Below the pieces are notes generated by a model that was given only the letters and a program-made list of their open reading frames with translations, did no database searches and was not told the origin of the DNA. The position numbers were made by a program, and so were the translations under genes. A DNA stretch of 64,000 nucleotides from NCBI GenBank assembly GCA_035560555.1, contig DATMZF010000029.1, forward strand, positions 1 to 64,000. The letters are read 5' to 3'. The DNA is from UBA11090 sp035560555 (lineage in GTDB: Bacteria; Spirochaetota; Spirochaetia; Treponematales; Rectinemataceae). Below are positions 32,655-41,394 of the stretch, in pieces; position 1 is the first letter of the stretch, and each line of letters begins with the position of its first letter.

Positions 32655-32683
32655 ACCAGGGTGCCATTTTCTGGTATCCTGGT
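32655..32683 (+). other. Intercistronic 12-bp stem-loop
   Basis: ACCAGGGTGCCA (32655-32666) pairs with TGGTATCCTGGT (32672-32683) over 12 positions including two G-U pairs, with a TTTTC loop. It lies between the nitroreductase-like and ApbE genes and lacks a U-tract, so partial termination or mRNA stabilisation is more likely than a stop. Confidence 0.5.
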
Positions 32684-32733
32684 TGGGACGTTCTCGCGAG
32701 CCAGCCTGAATTTCGCGGTTTCCTGGAGCAGCC

Positions 32734-33921
32734 ATGCGAAAAAGAGAGCCTTTCCTTCTCATGCTCTTCGCTTTCTCCCTCTGCATGGGATGCGAGCTTT
32801 TTTCTCCGAAGAAAACTCCTGGAGATATGCAGTCCAAACGCAAGACCACCTATCAGTATTTCGGGACGGTGTGCTTCGCCTCCGTCTACGACGATTTTCG
32901 CTCGGATCCGAGCGCCGCGACGCGCTTTGAAACGGCCTGGAACGAAATCATCGGCATGCTAGGGCGGCTGGAGGCTTCGGCGAGCGTCGAGAAAGCCGGG
33001 GGCGACATACGCCGCTTCAACGAAGCGCGCGGCGGCGAGACTATTCCAATTAGCCCGATGACCGCCGAAATCGTGGATTTGGCCAAACAATTTTACGAGT
33101 TCACCGACGGCGCTTACAATCCCGCTGTCGCCAACCTGGTCGACTTATGGGGCTTCTCGCCTCGCTTCCGCAACGGAAGCGGAACAAAAATGCCCTACGA
33201 CCGTCCCATGAACGAGGACGGCAGTTTCGACCTCCCCGACCCACGATATGTGGAAGCATTCAGAAAGCTCTCTGATTTTTCGAAAGTCCGCCTGGAAGGC
33301 GACCGGGGAAGCGGTTTCTTCCTCATCAAAGACGCCGAAAACATAGAAATCGATGGCGTTTCCTACCCGCTGAAAATCGACCTCGGAGGCATAGCCAAAG
33401 GCTATGGGGCCGAAAAGGCCGGCGCGATTCTACGGTCGCATGGCTACGAATACGGGTACGTGAACCTTGGACTGAGCAGCATGAGTCTTCTAAAGCGAAA
33501 CGTGGCGGACTCCGGCGCCCCGTCTAAAAACATGTGGGCGGTCAACATTTCGAATCCCGACGACAAATCACGAGATTTCCTGAGCGTCTTCGGCAAGGAT
33601 GTGGGGGTTTCCACAAGTGGCACCTACGATATGCACTACTCCATCGATGGCCGGGATTACAGCCACATCATCGACACGCAGACGGGCGAACCTACCCGAA
33701 GCGACATCATGTCGGTCACGGTGCTCGGCCCCGATGCCGGGCGCGATGACGCGCTCTCCACCGCGCTCTGCGTCATGGGAAGAAAGAAGGCCGTGGGATT
33801 CATGAAATCTAAGCTGAAGGACTACAGGATCGCCCTGATTGTCAGGAGAACTGACGGCGGGCTCGAGCTGGCGACGAATATCGTCAGAGGATATTATGCG
33901 AAAGGCAAACGTCCGCGATAG
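32734..33921 (+). CDS. apbE: FAD:protein FMN transferase (ApbE), lipoprotein
   Basis: A 395-residue exported lipoprotein: PFLLMLFAFSLCMGC has a lipobox with Cys20. ApbE attaches FMN from FAD to Thr/Ser of redox proteins outside the inner membrane. Family features are SVEKAGGDIRRFNEA, TDGAYNPAVANLVDLWGFSP, KIDLGGIAKGYGAEKA, GVSTSGTYDMHY and the Mg-binding DAGRDDALSTALCVMG block. GGAG precedes ATG 32734. It lies between an exported nitroreductase-like gene and a P1 peptidase gene; no flavinylated Rnf, Nqr or FrdA-type target is encoded in the window. Confidence 0.93.
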   Translation: MRKREPFLLMLFAFSLCMGCELFSPKKTPGDMQSKRKTTYQYFGTVCFASVYDDFRSDPSAATRFETAWNEIIGMLGRLEASASVEKAGGDIRRFNEARGGETIPISPMTAEIVDLAKQFYEFTDGAYNPAVANLVDLWGFSPRFRNGSGTKMPYDRPMNEDGSFDLPDPRYVEAFRKLSDFSKVRLEGDRGSGFFLIKDAENIEIDGVSYPLKIDLGGIAKGYGAEKAGAILRSHGYEYGYVNLGLSSMSLLKRNVADSGAPSKNMWAVNISNPDDKSRDFLSVFGKDVGVSTSGTYDMHYSIDGRDYSHIIDTQTGEPTRSDIMSVTVLGPDAGRDDALSTALCVMGRKKAVGFMKSKLKDYRIALIVRRTDGGLELATNIVRGYYAKGKRPR

Positions 33922-33938
33922 CGGATCGGGGGTGAACC

Positions 33939-34982
33939 ATGCAGAAGCGCTTACGCGATTACGGAATCGAAATCGGCGAGATGAGAAGAGGAAAACTGAA
34001 CAAGATCAGCGACGTGAGGGGCGTTCTCGTTGGGCACTGCACCATCGACGCAGACGCCAATAAAACCGGCGTCACCTTCATATCGCCATCGACCGCGAAT
34101 CCCTTTTCGCGCAAACTTCCCGCCGCGGCATTCGTCCTGAACGGATTCGGCAAAAGCCTGGGCCTGCTTCAGATCGAGGAGTTGGGCAGCATCGAGACTC
34201 CGATCTTCCTTACCAACACCCTCAATGTGGGACTCGTTCACGACGCGGCCGTCGGCTACATGATCGACCGCTGCGAAAAGGATGCCGTGGAACTTCGCTC
34301 CGTGAACCCGATCGTGATGGAGTGCAATGACTCCAATCTGAACGACATCAAGCACCGGGTGGTGCGCGCCGAACACGTGGAACAGGCGGTGGCCGACATC
34401 AGGGAAGATTTTCCGGAAGGCGACGTCGGCGCCGGCAAGGGCATGATCTGCCACGGCCTAAAGGGCGGGATCGGCTCGGCGTCGCGCATGTTCTCTCTAG
34501 GCGGCGCGGAATTTACGTTGGGTGTCGTGGCGCTGACGAACCACGGACGTCTGGGCGACCTGACCGTCGCCGGCCAGCCCCTCGGTCGGGAAATCCTGAA
34601 AAAACGGGAAGCCATCGACAACGAGGACAAGGGCTCCGTTATCCTCGTATTCGCCACCGACGCGCCCTTGACGAGCCGGCAGCTCAAGCGCGTCATAAAG
34701 CGCGGATCGGTTGGCCTGGCGCGCCTGGGTTCCTTCATCGGCCACGGTTCCGGCGAGGTTTTCGTCGGGTTTTCGACGGCCTACAGCGTTTCCAGCGAGA
34801 ACGACATCGTCGAGATATCGATGGTCAGGGAAGAGCGCCTCGAGCTTCTCTTTAGGGCCGCCGCCGAGTGCGCCGAGGAAGCGGTGCTTAATTCAATGGT
34901 CTGCGCTTCATCGATCACTGGCTTCAAGGGCTTTCGCTGCGAGTCGCTGGCCGGGTATATGGATCTGCTGCGCCGACCCTAG
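33939..34982 (+). CDS. P1 (DmpA) family self-processing aminopeptidase
   Basis: A 347-residue Ntn-type hydrolase of MEROPS family S58. The proenzyme cleaves itself before a serine, which then acts as nucleophile; here GSVILVFATDAPL places the cut at Gly232-Ser233. Other family parts are ISDVRGVLVGHCTI, LTNTLNVGLVHDA, GAGKGMICHGLKGGIGSASR and GHGSGEVFVGFSTAY. Members release N-terminal D- or beta-amino acids from short peptides. No signal peptide is visible. GGGGGTG precedes the ATG and the gap to apbE is 17 bp. Confidence 0.9.
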   Translation: MQKRLRDYGIEIGEMRRGKLNKISDVRGVLVGHCTIDADANKTGVTFISPSTANPFSRKLPAAAFVLNGFGKSLGLLQIEELGSIETPIFLTNTLNVGLVHDAAVGYMIDRCEKDAVELRSVNPIVMECNDSNLNDIKHRVVRAEHVEQAVADIREDFPEGDVGAGKGMICHGLKGGIGSASRMFSLGGAEFTLGVVALTNHGRLGDLTVAGQPLGREILKKREAIDNEDKGSVILVFATDAPLTSRQLKRVIKRGSVGLARLGSFIGHGSGEVFVGFSTAYSVSSENDIVEISMVREERLELLFRAAAECAEEAVLNSMVCASSITGFKGFRCESLAGYMDLLRRP

Positions 34983-35091
34983 CCGCTATCGCGGGGAGCG
35001 CAAGTCCATGCTCGACTGGGTCGCCTGTATCGGCGATCGCGGATCAGGCTATCGCCGCGATGCCCGGACCATCGATTTTCACTCTCGTACC

Positions 35092-36444
35092 TTATGCATC
35101 GTTGGTCCTCAGCTCCTTGAAAAAGTGGAACGTGAAGGGCAGGCAGAACAGAAAGGCGCAGACATCGGCCAGAGGCTGCGTGATCTGAACGCCAAAAAGG
35201 CCGAAGAATCTGGGTAAAACGAGGATCAGGGGCAGGAAGAATATGCCCTGTCGCGCGGCCGAAAGTATCGTCGCCGTCCAGGATTTCCCGATGGACTGGA
35301 AGGTCATGTTGCACATGACGCCAAGGGGAAGAAGCGGCATAGTGAGACACTGCGCTCTTAAGGCAATTGTGCCGATCCGTATGACCTCCACGTCCTGGGA
35401 GATGAAAAGCCTCATCAGGGTCGGAGCTGTCATGTACCCCGCTACCGCGCAGGAGGTCATCACCGCGACATTGGTTTTCAGGGTGAAAAAGAAGGCTTCT
35501 CTCACCCGTCCCATCTTCTTCGCGCCATAATTGTACCCCACCACCGGCTGGTACCCCTGCCCGACTCCCAAAACGATCGAGAAAATGAACATGAAAATCT
35601 TCGCGACGATGGACATCGCGGCCACCGCCGCGTCGCCATAGAGGGCGGCGCTGACATTGAGCGCTACGGTAGAGGCGCTGGCGAGCCCCTGTCTGCAGAA
35701 AGAAGGGAGCCCGTTTTTCAATATCCGCAGATAGGTGTCGGGTCTTTTCGCCATTTTTCCCGCGCCTATCTTCACGATCGTTCCGCCCCCGAGGTAGACG
35801 GCCAGGAGAATGATGAAGCTGATGAGCTGGCTGAGGGCAGTCGCTATGGCCGCGCCTCCGATGCCCATCTTGAACGTGAAAATGAAAAGAGGATCGAGAC
35901 CGCAGTTGAGGATGCCGCCCGTCGCGATCCCGATCATGGCGAACTTCGCCTTGCCTTCCGCTCGCAGGATGTTGTTGAGCACGAAGGAGGCCATCATGAT
36001 GGGCGCCGCGATCAATATGTAGCTCGCGTAATCGCTCGCGTAGGGCAGGATCGTTTCCGTCGCGCCCAGAACCTGCATGAGGGGATTCATGAAGACGACG
36101 CCGAAAACCGCGAGCAATATTCCAAAGAGGATGGACATGAAGAAGCCGCTGGAGGCGACCACGTTCGCGTCATCAGTCTTGTGCGCCCCAAGAAGCCTGG
36201 AAATCCAGCTGCCCGATCCCATGCCGATGGTGAAACCCACCGCCTGGATGATCGCCATGAGGGAGAACACGATCCCCACCGCCGCGGACGCGCTCGTGCT
36301 TATCTTCGAGACGAAGTACGTATCGGCCATATTGTAGATCGAGGACACGAGCATGCTGACTATCGTCGGGACAGCCAGCGAGGTCACCAGCTTCCCGACA
36401 GGCGTCTGGGTCATTTTTACGTATTGCGCGTCGCTATGTTCCAT
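35092..36444 (-). CDS. MATE-family multidrug/metabolite exporter
   Basis: A 450-residue inner-membrane protein with about 12 helices in two homologous halves. MTQTPVGKLVTSLAVPTIVS at the N-terminus, VGFTIGMGSGSWISRLLGA after helix 2 and VLGVGQGYQPVVGYNYGAKK in the second half are MATE hallmarks. It exports cationic compounds by Na+ or H+ exchange. It begins 13 bases after the NhaC-type antiporter gene and is probably co-transcribed, perhaps coupling to the sodium gradient. GAGGGAAT supports the ATG. Confidence 0.92.
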   Translation of the reverse strand: MEHSDAQYVKMTQTPVGKLVTSLAVPTIVSMLVSSIYNMADTYFVSKISTSASAAVGIVFSLMAIIQAVGFTIGMGSGSWISRLLGAHKTDDANVVASSGFFMSILFGILLAVFGVVFMNPLMQVLGATETILPYASDYASYILIAAPIMMASFVLNNILRAEGKAKFAMIGIATGGILNCGLDPLFIFTFKMGIGGAAIATALSQLISFIILLAVYLGGGTIVKIGAGKMAKRPDTYLRILKNGLPSFCRQGLASASTVALNVSAALYGDAAVAAMSIVAKIFMFIFSIVLGVGQGYQPVVGYNYGAKKMGRVREAFFFTLKTNVAVMTSCAVAGYMTAPTLMRLFISQDVEVIRIGTIALRAQCLTMPLLPLGVMCNMTFQSIGKSWTATILSAARQGIFFLPLILVLPRFFGLFGVQITQPLADVCAFLFCLPFTFHFFKELRTNDA

Positions 36445-36457
36445 ATTCCCTCGTTTG

Positions 36458-37780
36458 TTAAGTTTTACGCTTTCTCCAGCTTCCTATCCCGGAAACGCTG
36501 AAGAGCGGAAGCAGGTAGAGATAAAACGCGAAAGGCAGATATCCGGCGCTGTCGACCCCGATCGACGAGGTGACCGCGAAGGCCGCGACGTTCCAGGGAA
36601 TCATGGCGGCCAGGACTATGCCCGTATTTTCCAAATCCAGCGCGAACTCGTGGGCCTCGATTCCCTTTGACTCGTAGCTTTTCTTCATTATCTGGTGCGT
36701 CAGGACGGTGGCGATCGTCTGGTTGCAGCCGAAGGAAGCGGTGGCTATGCTGACCGCCATCGTGTGGGCGAAGAGGCTCGTGCGGCTTTTCGCCCTCATC
36801 ATCAACGTTTCCATATTCCTGAGCATGCCGGTTCCCTCGTAAATCCCCGAAAGGGCGCAGGAAATCAGGACGACGACAGAGGCTTTCACCATCGAAAGCA
36901 GGCCGCCGCCCTTCAACACGCTCCGCAGAGGGCTGTCCGGCCCCATGGTGAAGCCCAGCAAAATGAAGCGCAGGAGATCCGCGAACGCGTAATGGTTCAG
37001 CAGCATGGCGATGCCGAAGGCCGAGACGAGGCCCGCCGAAATGGTAATCACTATTCTCGTTCTCAGCACCGAGAGGAAAAGCACCAGGAATACCGGCGCC
37101 ATGACAATGATGTTGATGTCGAAAGCTTTCGCTATCTCGCCCGTGGTCTTCGTGTCGAGCGAGGCGAGAGGGTTCCGGAGCGAAAGGACGAAATAGCAGG
37201 CTAGCGCCGCGATGAAGGGTAGAACGCTGGTTTTCAGCATGTTCTTTATATTCGTGTACTGCCTCGTGCGGGTCAGGGTGGCCACCAGATAGGCGCTCGA
37301 AGACATGGGCGAACAACGGTCGCCGAAATAAACGCCCGACATGATCGCCCCAGCGATCATGTTCATGTCGATGTCGCCGCTCTTGGCGATCAGCACCAGC
37401 GCCACGCCGACGGTGCTGGCCGTTCCCAGCGAGGTTCCGAGCAGAAACGAGACCACGCAGCTTATAAGAAAGGCATAGAGCAAAAAGTATTTCGGGTTGA
37501 GGTACTGGATCCCGTAATAGATGATGCCTGGGACCGTGCCCGAAGCCATCCAGATGCTGGTGAGCCCGCCGATCAGGACGAATATTTTTATGACCTGCAG
37601 CGCTTTGCCGCCGCCGGCGACAGCCATTCCGACTATCGCCGCTGCGGAAAATTTTCTTCTCCAGGCCATGAAGGCGAAGACAAAAAAGCCGATGGCAAGG
37701 GCGTAGCCGACGAATATTCCATTCAGCACGGAAAACACCAGCAGCAGGAACATGAACAAAATGCCGAGCGGGACATCCAT
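36458..37780 (-). CDS. NhaC-family Na+/H+ (or organic acid) antiporter
   Basis: A 440-residue membrane protein of the IT superfamily. LGTSLGTASTVGVALVLIA and GVYFGDRCSPMSSSAYLVAT correspond to the conserved GxSxGT and FGDxxSP motifs of NhaC. Close relatives exchange Na+ for H+, or malate/lactate and similar pairs. ATG 37780 has GAGG nine bases upstream; a TTG two codons earlier is too close to that site. First gene of a two-gene unit with the MATE exporter. Confidence 0.88.
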   Translation of the reverse strand: MDVPLGILFMFLLLVFSVLNGIFVGYALAIGFFVFAFMAWRRKFSAAAIVGMAVAGGGKALQVIKIFVLIGGLTSIWMASGTVPGIIYYGIQYLNPKYFLLYAFLISCVVSFLLGTSLGTASTVGVALVLIAKSGDIDMNMIAGAIMSGVYFGDRCSPMSSSAYLVATLTRTRQYTNIKNMLKTSVLPFIAALACYFVLSLRNPLASLDTKTTGEIAKAFDINIIVMAPVFLVLFLSVLRTRIVITISAGLVSAFGIAMLLNHYAFADLLRFILLGFTMGPDSPLRSVLKGGGLLSMVKASVVVLISCALSGIYEGTGMLRNMETLMMRAKSRTSLFAHTMAVSIATASFGCNQTIATVLTHQIMKKSYESKGIEAHEFALDLENTGIVLAAMIPWNVAAFAVTSSIGVDSAGYLPFAFYLYLLPLFSVSGIGSWRKRKT

Positions 37781-37863
37781 CGCCAAAGGCCTCTTCGATC
37801 GAACACGATACTCTATTCGCGGGATGTCCTACACTATAATGTATCCGTCGGCCGAAGGTATAG

Positions 37864-38802
37864 TCAGAACCCCAGGCCTATGTACCATTTGGTCCAGGCG
37901 GTGAAGCCTTCGCCGAACCATGTATCGGAGTAGGAAAAACCTTTCGCGAGCCCGGAAGGCAGATTGGGCGCCGACGCGAGCGAAATGTCCGACCGGAAGC
38001 CGCCGGTGAAGCGGAGTCCGCCCAACTTCAGCGAAAGGCTTGCGTCGAGCGTGGGCCAGGGCGCCAGAACGTCGCTGGGGCTGCGGCCGTCGCGATAGTT
38101 CATGGCGTCGAAAAACCCCCGCAGGTCCGCCCCCGTCGCCTGGGACGCCGAGACCTCGAGATCGAGATGGAGGCTCCGGGAATCGCCGATCCGCGTGCCC
38201 AAACCCGCCGACACCACGGTGTTGTCGGGAGTTTTAAACCAGTCCCCCCGGGGCATGCCGATCGAGTATACGCCGAACACCGATGTGTTGCCCGTCTTCA
38301 ATGTCCCATAGACGTACTCCGTTTGGGATTCCCAGGATCCGGAGAGTTCGAAGACGCCGTTGGAGGAGATATTGATGAGTCCTAACTGTATGCCGGTCAC
38401 GCGGTCGGCCACGTTGACGATGCCGACCTGAAATCCCTGAACATCGTCCGCGATGTTGAACACCGGCGCGATCTGCGCGCCATCGACATCGCCGGCGATA
38501 TTGAAGACGCCGGCCGCCTGAATGCCTTCCATGGTCTCGTCGGCGATATTGAACACACCCGCGGCCTGCAATCCGCGAATATCGTCGGCGATGTTGAACG
38601 CGCCTGCCGCCTGGAGAAGGTCCACCCTGCCCGAAATGTTGCCGATCGACCCCAAGGCGATGCCGACGCGGTCAGCGCCGAAGGGAAGGGCTACTCCCGG
38701 GACGATGGAAATCGTTATTGGGCTGTAATCATAGGCGAAAACGTTGGTCGCGGGAAAAAAGAAAACGATTGCCGCGACGGCTATTGCGCAAAAGTGCTTC
38801 AT
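37864..38802 (-). CDS. Surface-repeat protein (SSSPR / LA_2272-like)
   Basis: A 312-residue exported protein with signal peptide (MKHFCAIAVAAIVFFFPATN). Residues ~55-145 contain about six tandem units of 18-19 residues with the pattern GxQxAGVFNIADDVxG, seen in GAFNIADDIRGLQAAGVFNI, then ADETMEGIQAAGVFNIAGDV and onward. This matches the surface repeat of spirochaete and Bacteroidetes LA_2272-type proteins. The rest is beta-rich with an aromatic C-terminus (WTKWYIGLGF), as in outer-membrane proteins. GGGGGAT precedes ATG 38802. Function is unknown; family assignment is from memory of the repeat pattern. Confidence 0.75.
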   Translation of the reverse strand: MKHFCAIAVAAIVFFFPATNVFAYDYSPITISIVPGVALPFGADRVGIALGSIGNISGRVDLLQAAGAFNIADDIRGLQAAGVFNIADETMEGIQAAGVFNIAGDVDGAQIAPVFNIADDVQGFQVGIVNVADRVTGIQLGLINISSNGVFELSGSWESQTEYVYGTLKTGNTSVFGVYSIGMPRGDWFKTPDNTVVSAGLGTRIGDSRSLHLDLEVSASQATGADLRGFFDAMNYRDGRSPSDVLAPWPTLDASLSLKLGGLRFTGGFRSDISLASAPNLPSGLAKGFSYSDTWFGEGFTAWTKWYIGLGF

Positions 38803-38912
38803 GCTATCCCCCAGTTCGGGCGGATTCAGACGTAGCTGTCCTGAGCGGACACGCTTTAGCCAGAAAGATAGCGCATTTGATGGAAAACGCACATATATCG
38901 ACTGAAAAATAT

Positions 38913-40199
38913 CTACATGACCGCCGATATCTCGTAAGCCGGAACATTCACGCTCACTTTATCGGCGATTCTTTCCTCTTCGCGGATCTTGTACATTTCT
39001 TCCACCGCGAACTGCAGCTTGGTGACCACGTTTTTCGCGGTAAGGGGGAAGAGATAGAAGGTGTCGTCTATGGTGGATAAGTCCAGGCAGTCGCCCTTTC
39101 CGAAATAATCGAATTCGATGTGCAGGCTGTAGAGCGACGAGGGCTTCTTCTCCAGGCGGAATGTATCGTCGCCGGCGAGCTTCTCCAGCACGAAGCCCTT
39201 GGAAGAATGCGTCAAGGTCGCCACACCGAGGCGAATGTAGCCCTTGGCGTTGGGCAGGGAATCGACCATGACCTTGTCCTTAAAAAAGTAGCGGCCTTCC
39301 TCGATCTGCCTGCGGACCATTCCGCGCTCAAATTCGAACCAGTCGGGAATATGGGAAAACTCGGTGACGCCTTCCGCCGCCGACAGCTCTCCGAGTTCGC
39401 TCATCGTCCAGCGCTTGCGGCAATGCTCGCACCACAGCTCGTTCTTGTCGGAATTCATCGCCGATTCGGTCAGGCAGTGGGGACACTGGTAGAGGATATG
39501 GTGAAGCCCCTTGGCCCGGTTCGGGAAATCGATGGCGACGGCTCCGTCCTTTTGCCAACGGTATTCATCATATTTAAAAGCTTTATGTATCGTACTGTTT
39601 ATCTCGTGGACGTTGGCCTTCTCTATCTGTTCGGGCGTATAGACTCGCTCCATCGTCGCTTCCAGGCGGCATTTCCTTTTTTCGAGGTTCCACACCGGCT
39701 GGGAGAGATAATTCCCATGCTGGATCAAGACCACGACGGGGACCTTGAGTATTTTGACAAGTTTGCCGAGGGAATCCGGCAACACCGACGTCGTGCCGCA
39801 ATACGAGTATCGCGCTTCGGGGTAGAGGGCGAGCACCGTCCTGTTCACCTCGAGCGCGTGCTTCATCTGCCTGACGAGAAGAATGTCGTTGGTGAACTTG
39901 CGTTTGCAAATGCAGCCGACCTGTCTCAGCAGTTCCTCGCCTTTCAGGAAACCGTCGATAGCGACGACGTAATTGGCGCGGCGAGGAAAAATCGCCCTCG
40001 TCGTCACCTTGAAATCGACGAAGGCCATATGGTTGGACAGAAGCAGATACGGCGGCTTCAAACCCTCCATGTTTATTTTCGTGACCTTCAGCTTGCGCCG
40101 CAGGATTTCCGGGAAGCTCAGGAACCAGGCGACCGGCGTCAGAAACCATCGCTGCTTTATCGGCTTTCTCGCCATGTCGAATTTTTTTACCGCTTCCAT
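38913..40199 (-). CDS. Acyltransferase with internal zinc ribbon (second paralogue)
   Basis: A 428-residue paralogue of the protein at 16525-17826. LSNHMAFVDF has the HX4D motif; the PEG block is altered to LYPEARYSYCG (Gly to Ala), which may change acceptor binding. The zinc ribbon is YQCPHCLTES ... WCEHCRKRW. The C-terminal domain aligns in order with the other copy (FFKDKVMVDSLPNAKG). AGGAG is seven bases before ATG 40199, which overlaps the corA stop (TGATG), so translation is coupled to the CorA-type transporter. Confidence 0.78.
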   Translation of the reverse strand: MEAVKKFDMARKPIKQRWFLTPVAWFLSFPEILRRKLKVTKINMEGLKPPYLLLSNHMAFVDFKVTTRAIFPRRANYVVAIDGFLKGEELLRQVGCICKRKFTNDILLVRQMKHALEVNRTVLALYPEARYSYCGTTSVLPDSLGKLVKILKVPVVVLIQHGNYLSQPVWNLEKRKCRLEATMERVYTPEQIEKANVHEINSTIHKAFKYDEYRWQKDGAVAIDFPNRAKGLHHILYQCPHCLTESAMNSDKNELWCEHCRKRWTMSELGELSAAEGVTEFSHIPDWFEFERGMVRRQIEEGRYFFKDKVMVDSLPNAKGYIRLGVATLTHSSKGFVLEKLAGDDTFRLEKKPSSLYSLHIEFDYFGKGDCLDLSTIDDTFYLFPLTAKNVVTKLQFAVEEMYKIREEERIADKVSVNVPAYEISAVM

Positions 40200-41206
40200 C
40201 AGGATCTCCTGTTGTCCAGCCATTTCAAGAACGCGTAGTTGACGATGCCCATCAAGGCCATGACGCCGAGGAGGATCGGATACGCGATTTTCCAGTTTTC
40301 AGGCCCGGCTATCATCGTCAATTCGGACATGCCGCCGATCCCGGCGATCAGGCTGAGCGGCATGAATATCGTCGTGATCAACGTTAGGCGATTCACTGAG
40401 TGGTTGGTGCGGTTCGACGATTCGGCCATCGCGTTGCTCGTCAGCGAAAGCTGGATCTGCACGAGGTTCGTCACTGTTTCGCGGTTGGATTCCACGATTT
40501 CGACGAACTTCGCGAGATGGTCGTAGAGATCGCTGAAATAGGCCAGATCCCCTTCCTTTATGAGGGGGCTGTCGTGCCTGCATATCCTCACCAATATTTC
40601 GCGCTCATGAAAGAGGCTCTTGCGCATGACCATAAGGTTTTGCCTGATGCCGTGCAGTTCCGCGTTGTCGACGGGACCTTTTTGGGTGAGGATCAAATCC
40701 TCGAATTCAGATATCCGGTCTCCTACCTTCTCGACGGCCCCGAACTTATTGTCGATGACGCGGTCGAGAATGGCGTAGAGCACGCGCGCCGAGCCCCTGG
40801 CTGGTTTCACGGTATCGACGGCGAGTTCGTCGAGGATATCCTCGCAACGGTAGAGATCCGCGCATCCGTCCCTGATGACCGAGACGAGAAAATCCTTCCC
40901 GAGGAAAAAATTGACTTCCCTGATGACCAATGTCTGGCTTCCGGCAAGGAAATCGTTGAACAGGATTCCCGTGTAATCGGTGAATATGTCGATTTTCGGG
41001 AGGTAATCCTCATCGAAACAATCCTCTATGGAGAGAGGATGGATGCCGAGTTCGACGACCAGGGGATCGAGATCGGCCTTGTCCGGCGAGACATAGGCGA
41101 GCCAGACGAACCCGCCTTCCTTCTTTAGGGCCAAGGCATCTTCGCGGGTATGCGCGTCGATCACCGCGCCATCGGGTGAAAAGTAATAGAAGTTATTTTT
41201 CGTCAT
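40199..41206 (-). CDS. CorA-type divalent metal transporter with altered GMN motif
   Basis: A 335-residue transporter with a large N-terminal cytoplasmic domain and two C-terminal helices. The pore signature, GMN in CorA, reads AGIGGMSELTM here, and the helix context (LTLITTIFMPLSLIAGI) is otherwise canonical. Replacement of GMN, whose Asn binds hydrated Mg2+, suggests altered selectivity or regulation; ZntB relatives also diverge here. No ribosome site is present: a -10-like TGATACTGT lies just before ATG 41206, so the message may be leaderless. It overlaps the acyltransferase gene. Confidence 0.85.
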   Translation of the reverse strand: MTKNNFYYFSPDGAVIDAHTREDALALKKEGGFVWLAYVSPDKADLDPLVVELGIHPLSIEDCFDEDYLPKIDIFTDYTGILFNDFLAGSQTLVIREVNFFLGKDFLVSVIRDGCADLYRCEDILDELAVDTVKPARGSARVLYAILDRVIDNKFGAVEKVGDRISEFEDLILTQKGPVDNAELHGIRQNLMVMRKSLFHEREILVRICRHDSPLIKEGDLAYFSDLYDHLAKFVEIVESNRETVTNLVQIQLSLTSNAMAESSNRTNHSVNRLTLITTIFMPLSLIAGIGGMSELTMIAGPENWKIAYPILLGVMALMGIVNYAFLKWLDNRRS

Positions 41207-41321
41207 GCCCGACACAGTATCATGGATACATCGATTACGAAAGTTTCCGCCGAAGGCGTTTTTTTGACGCCGAATCCTCGATCTGGCTCGTTGGTTAAAA
41301 AGGATCGGCGCGGTATTTCCT

Positions 41322-41349
41322 TTGACATACTAAAAAAACAGTGTATTAT
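41322..41349 (+). promoter_or_regulatory. Strong sigma70 promoter of importer operon 2
   Basis: TTGACA (41322-41327), 16-bp spacer and TATTAT (41344-41349), close to consensus in an AT-rich island. The predicted leader is about 40 bases and ends in AGGAGA before ATG 41395. Confidence 0.8.
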
Positions 41350-41394
41350 GCAAAAGTTAAGCCCCATCCTTCACCACGACAAGAGGAGAATTCA

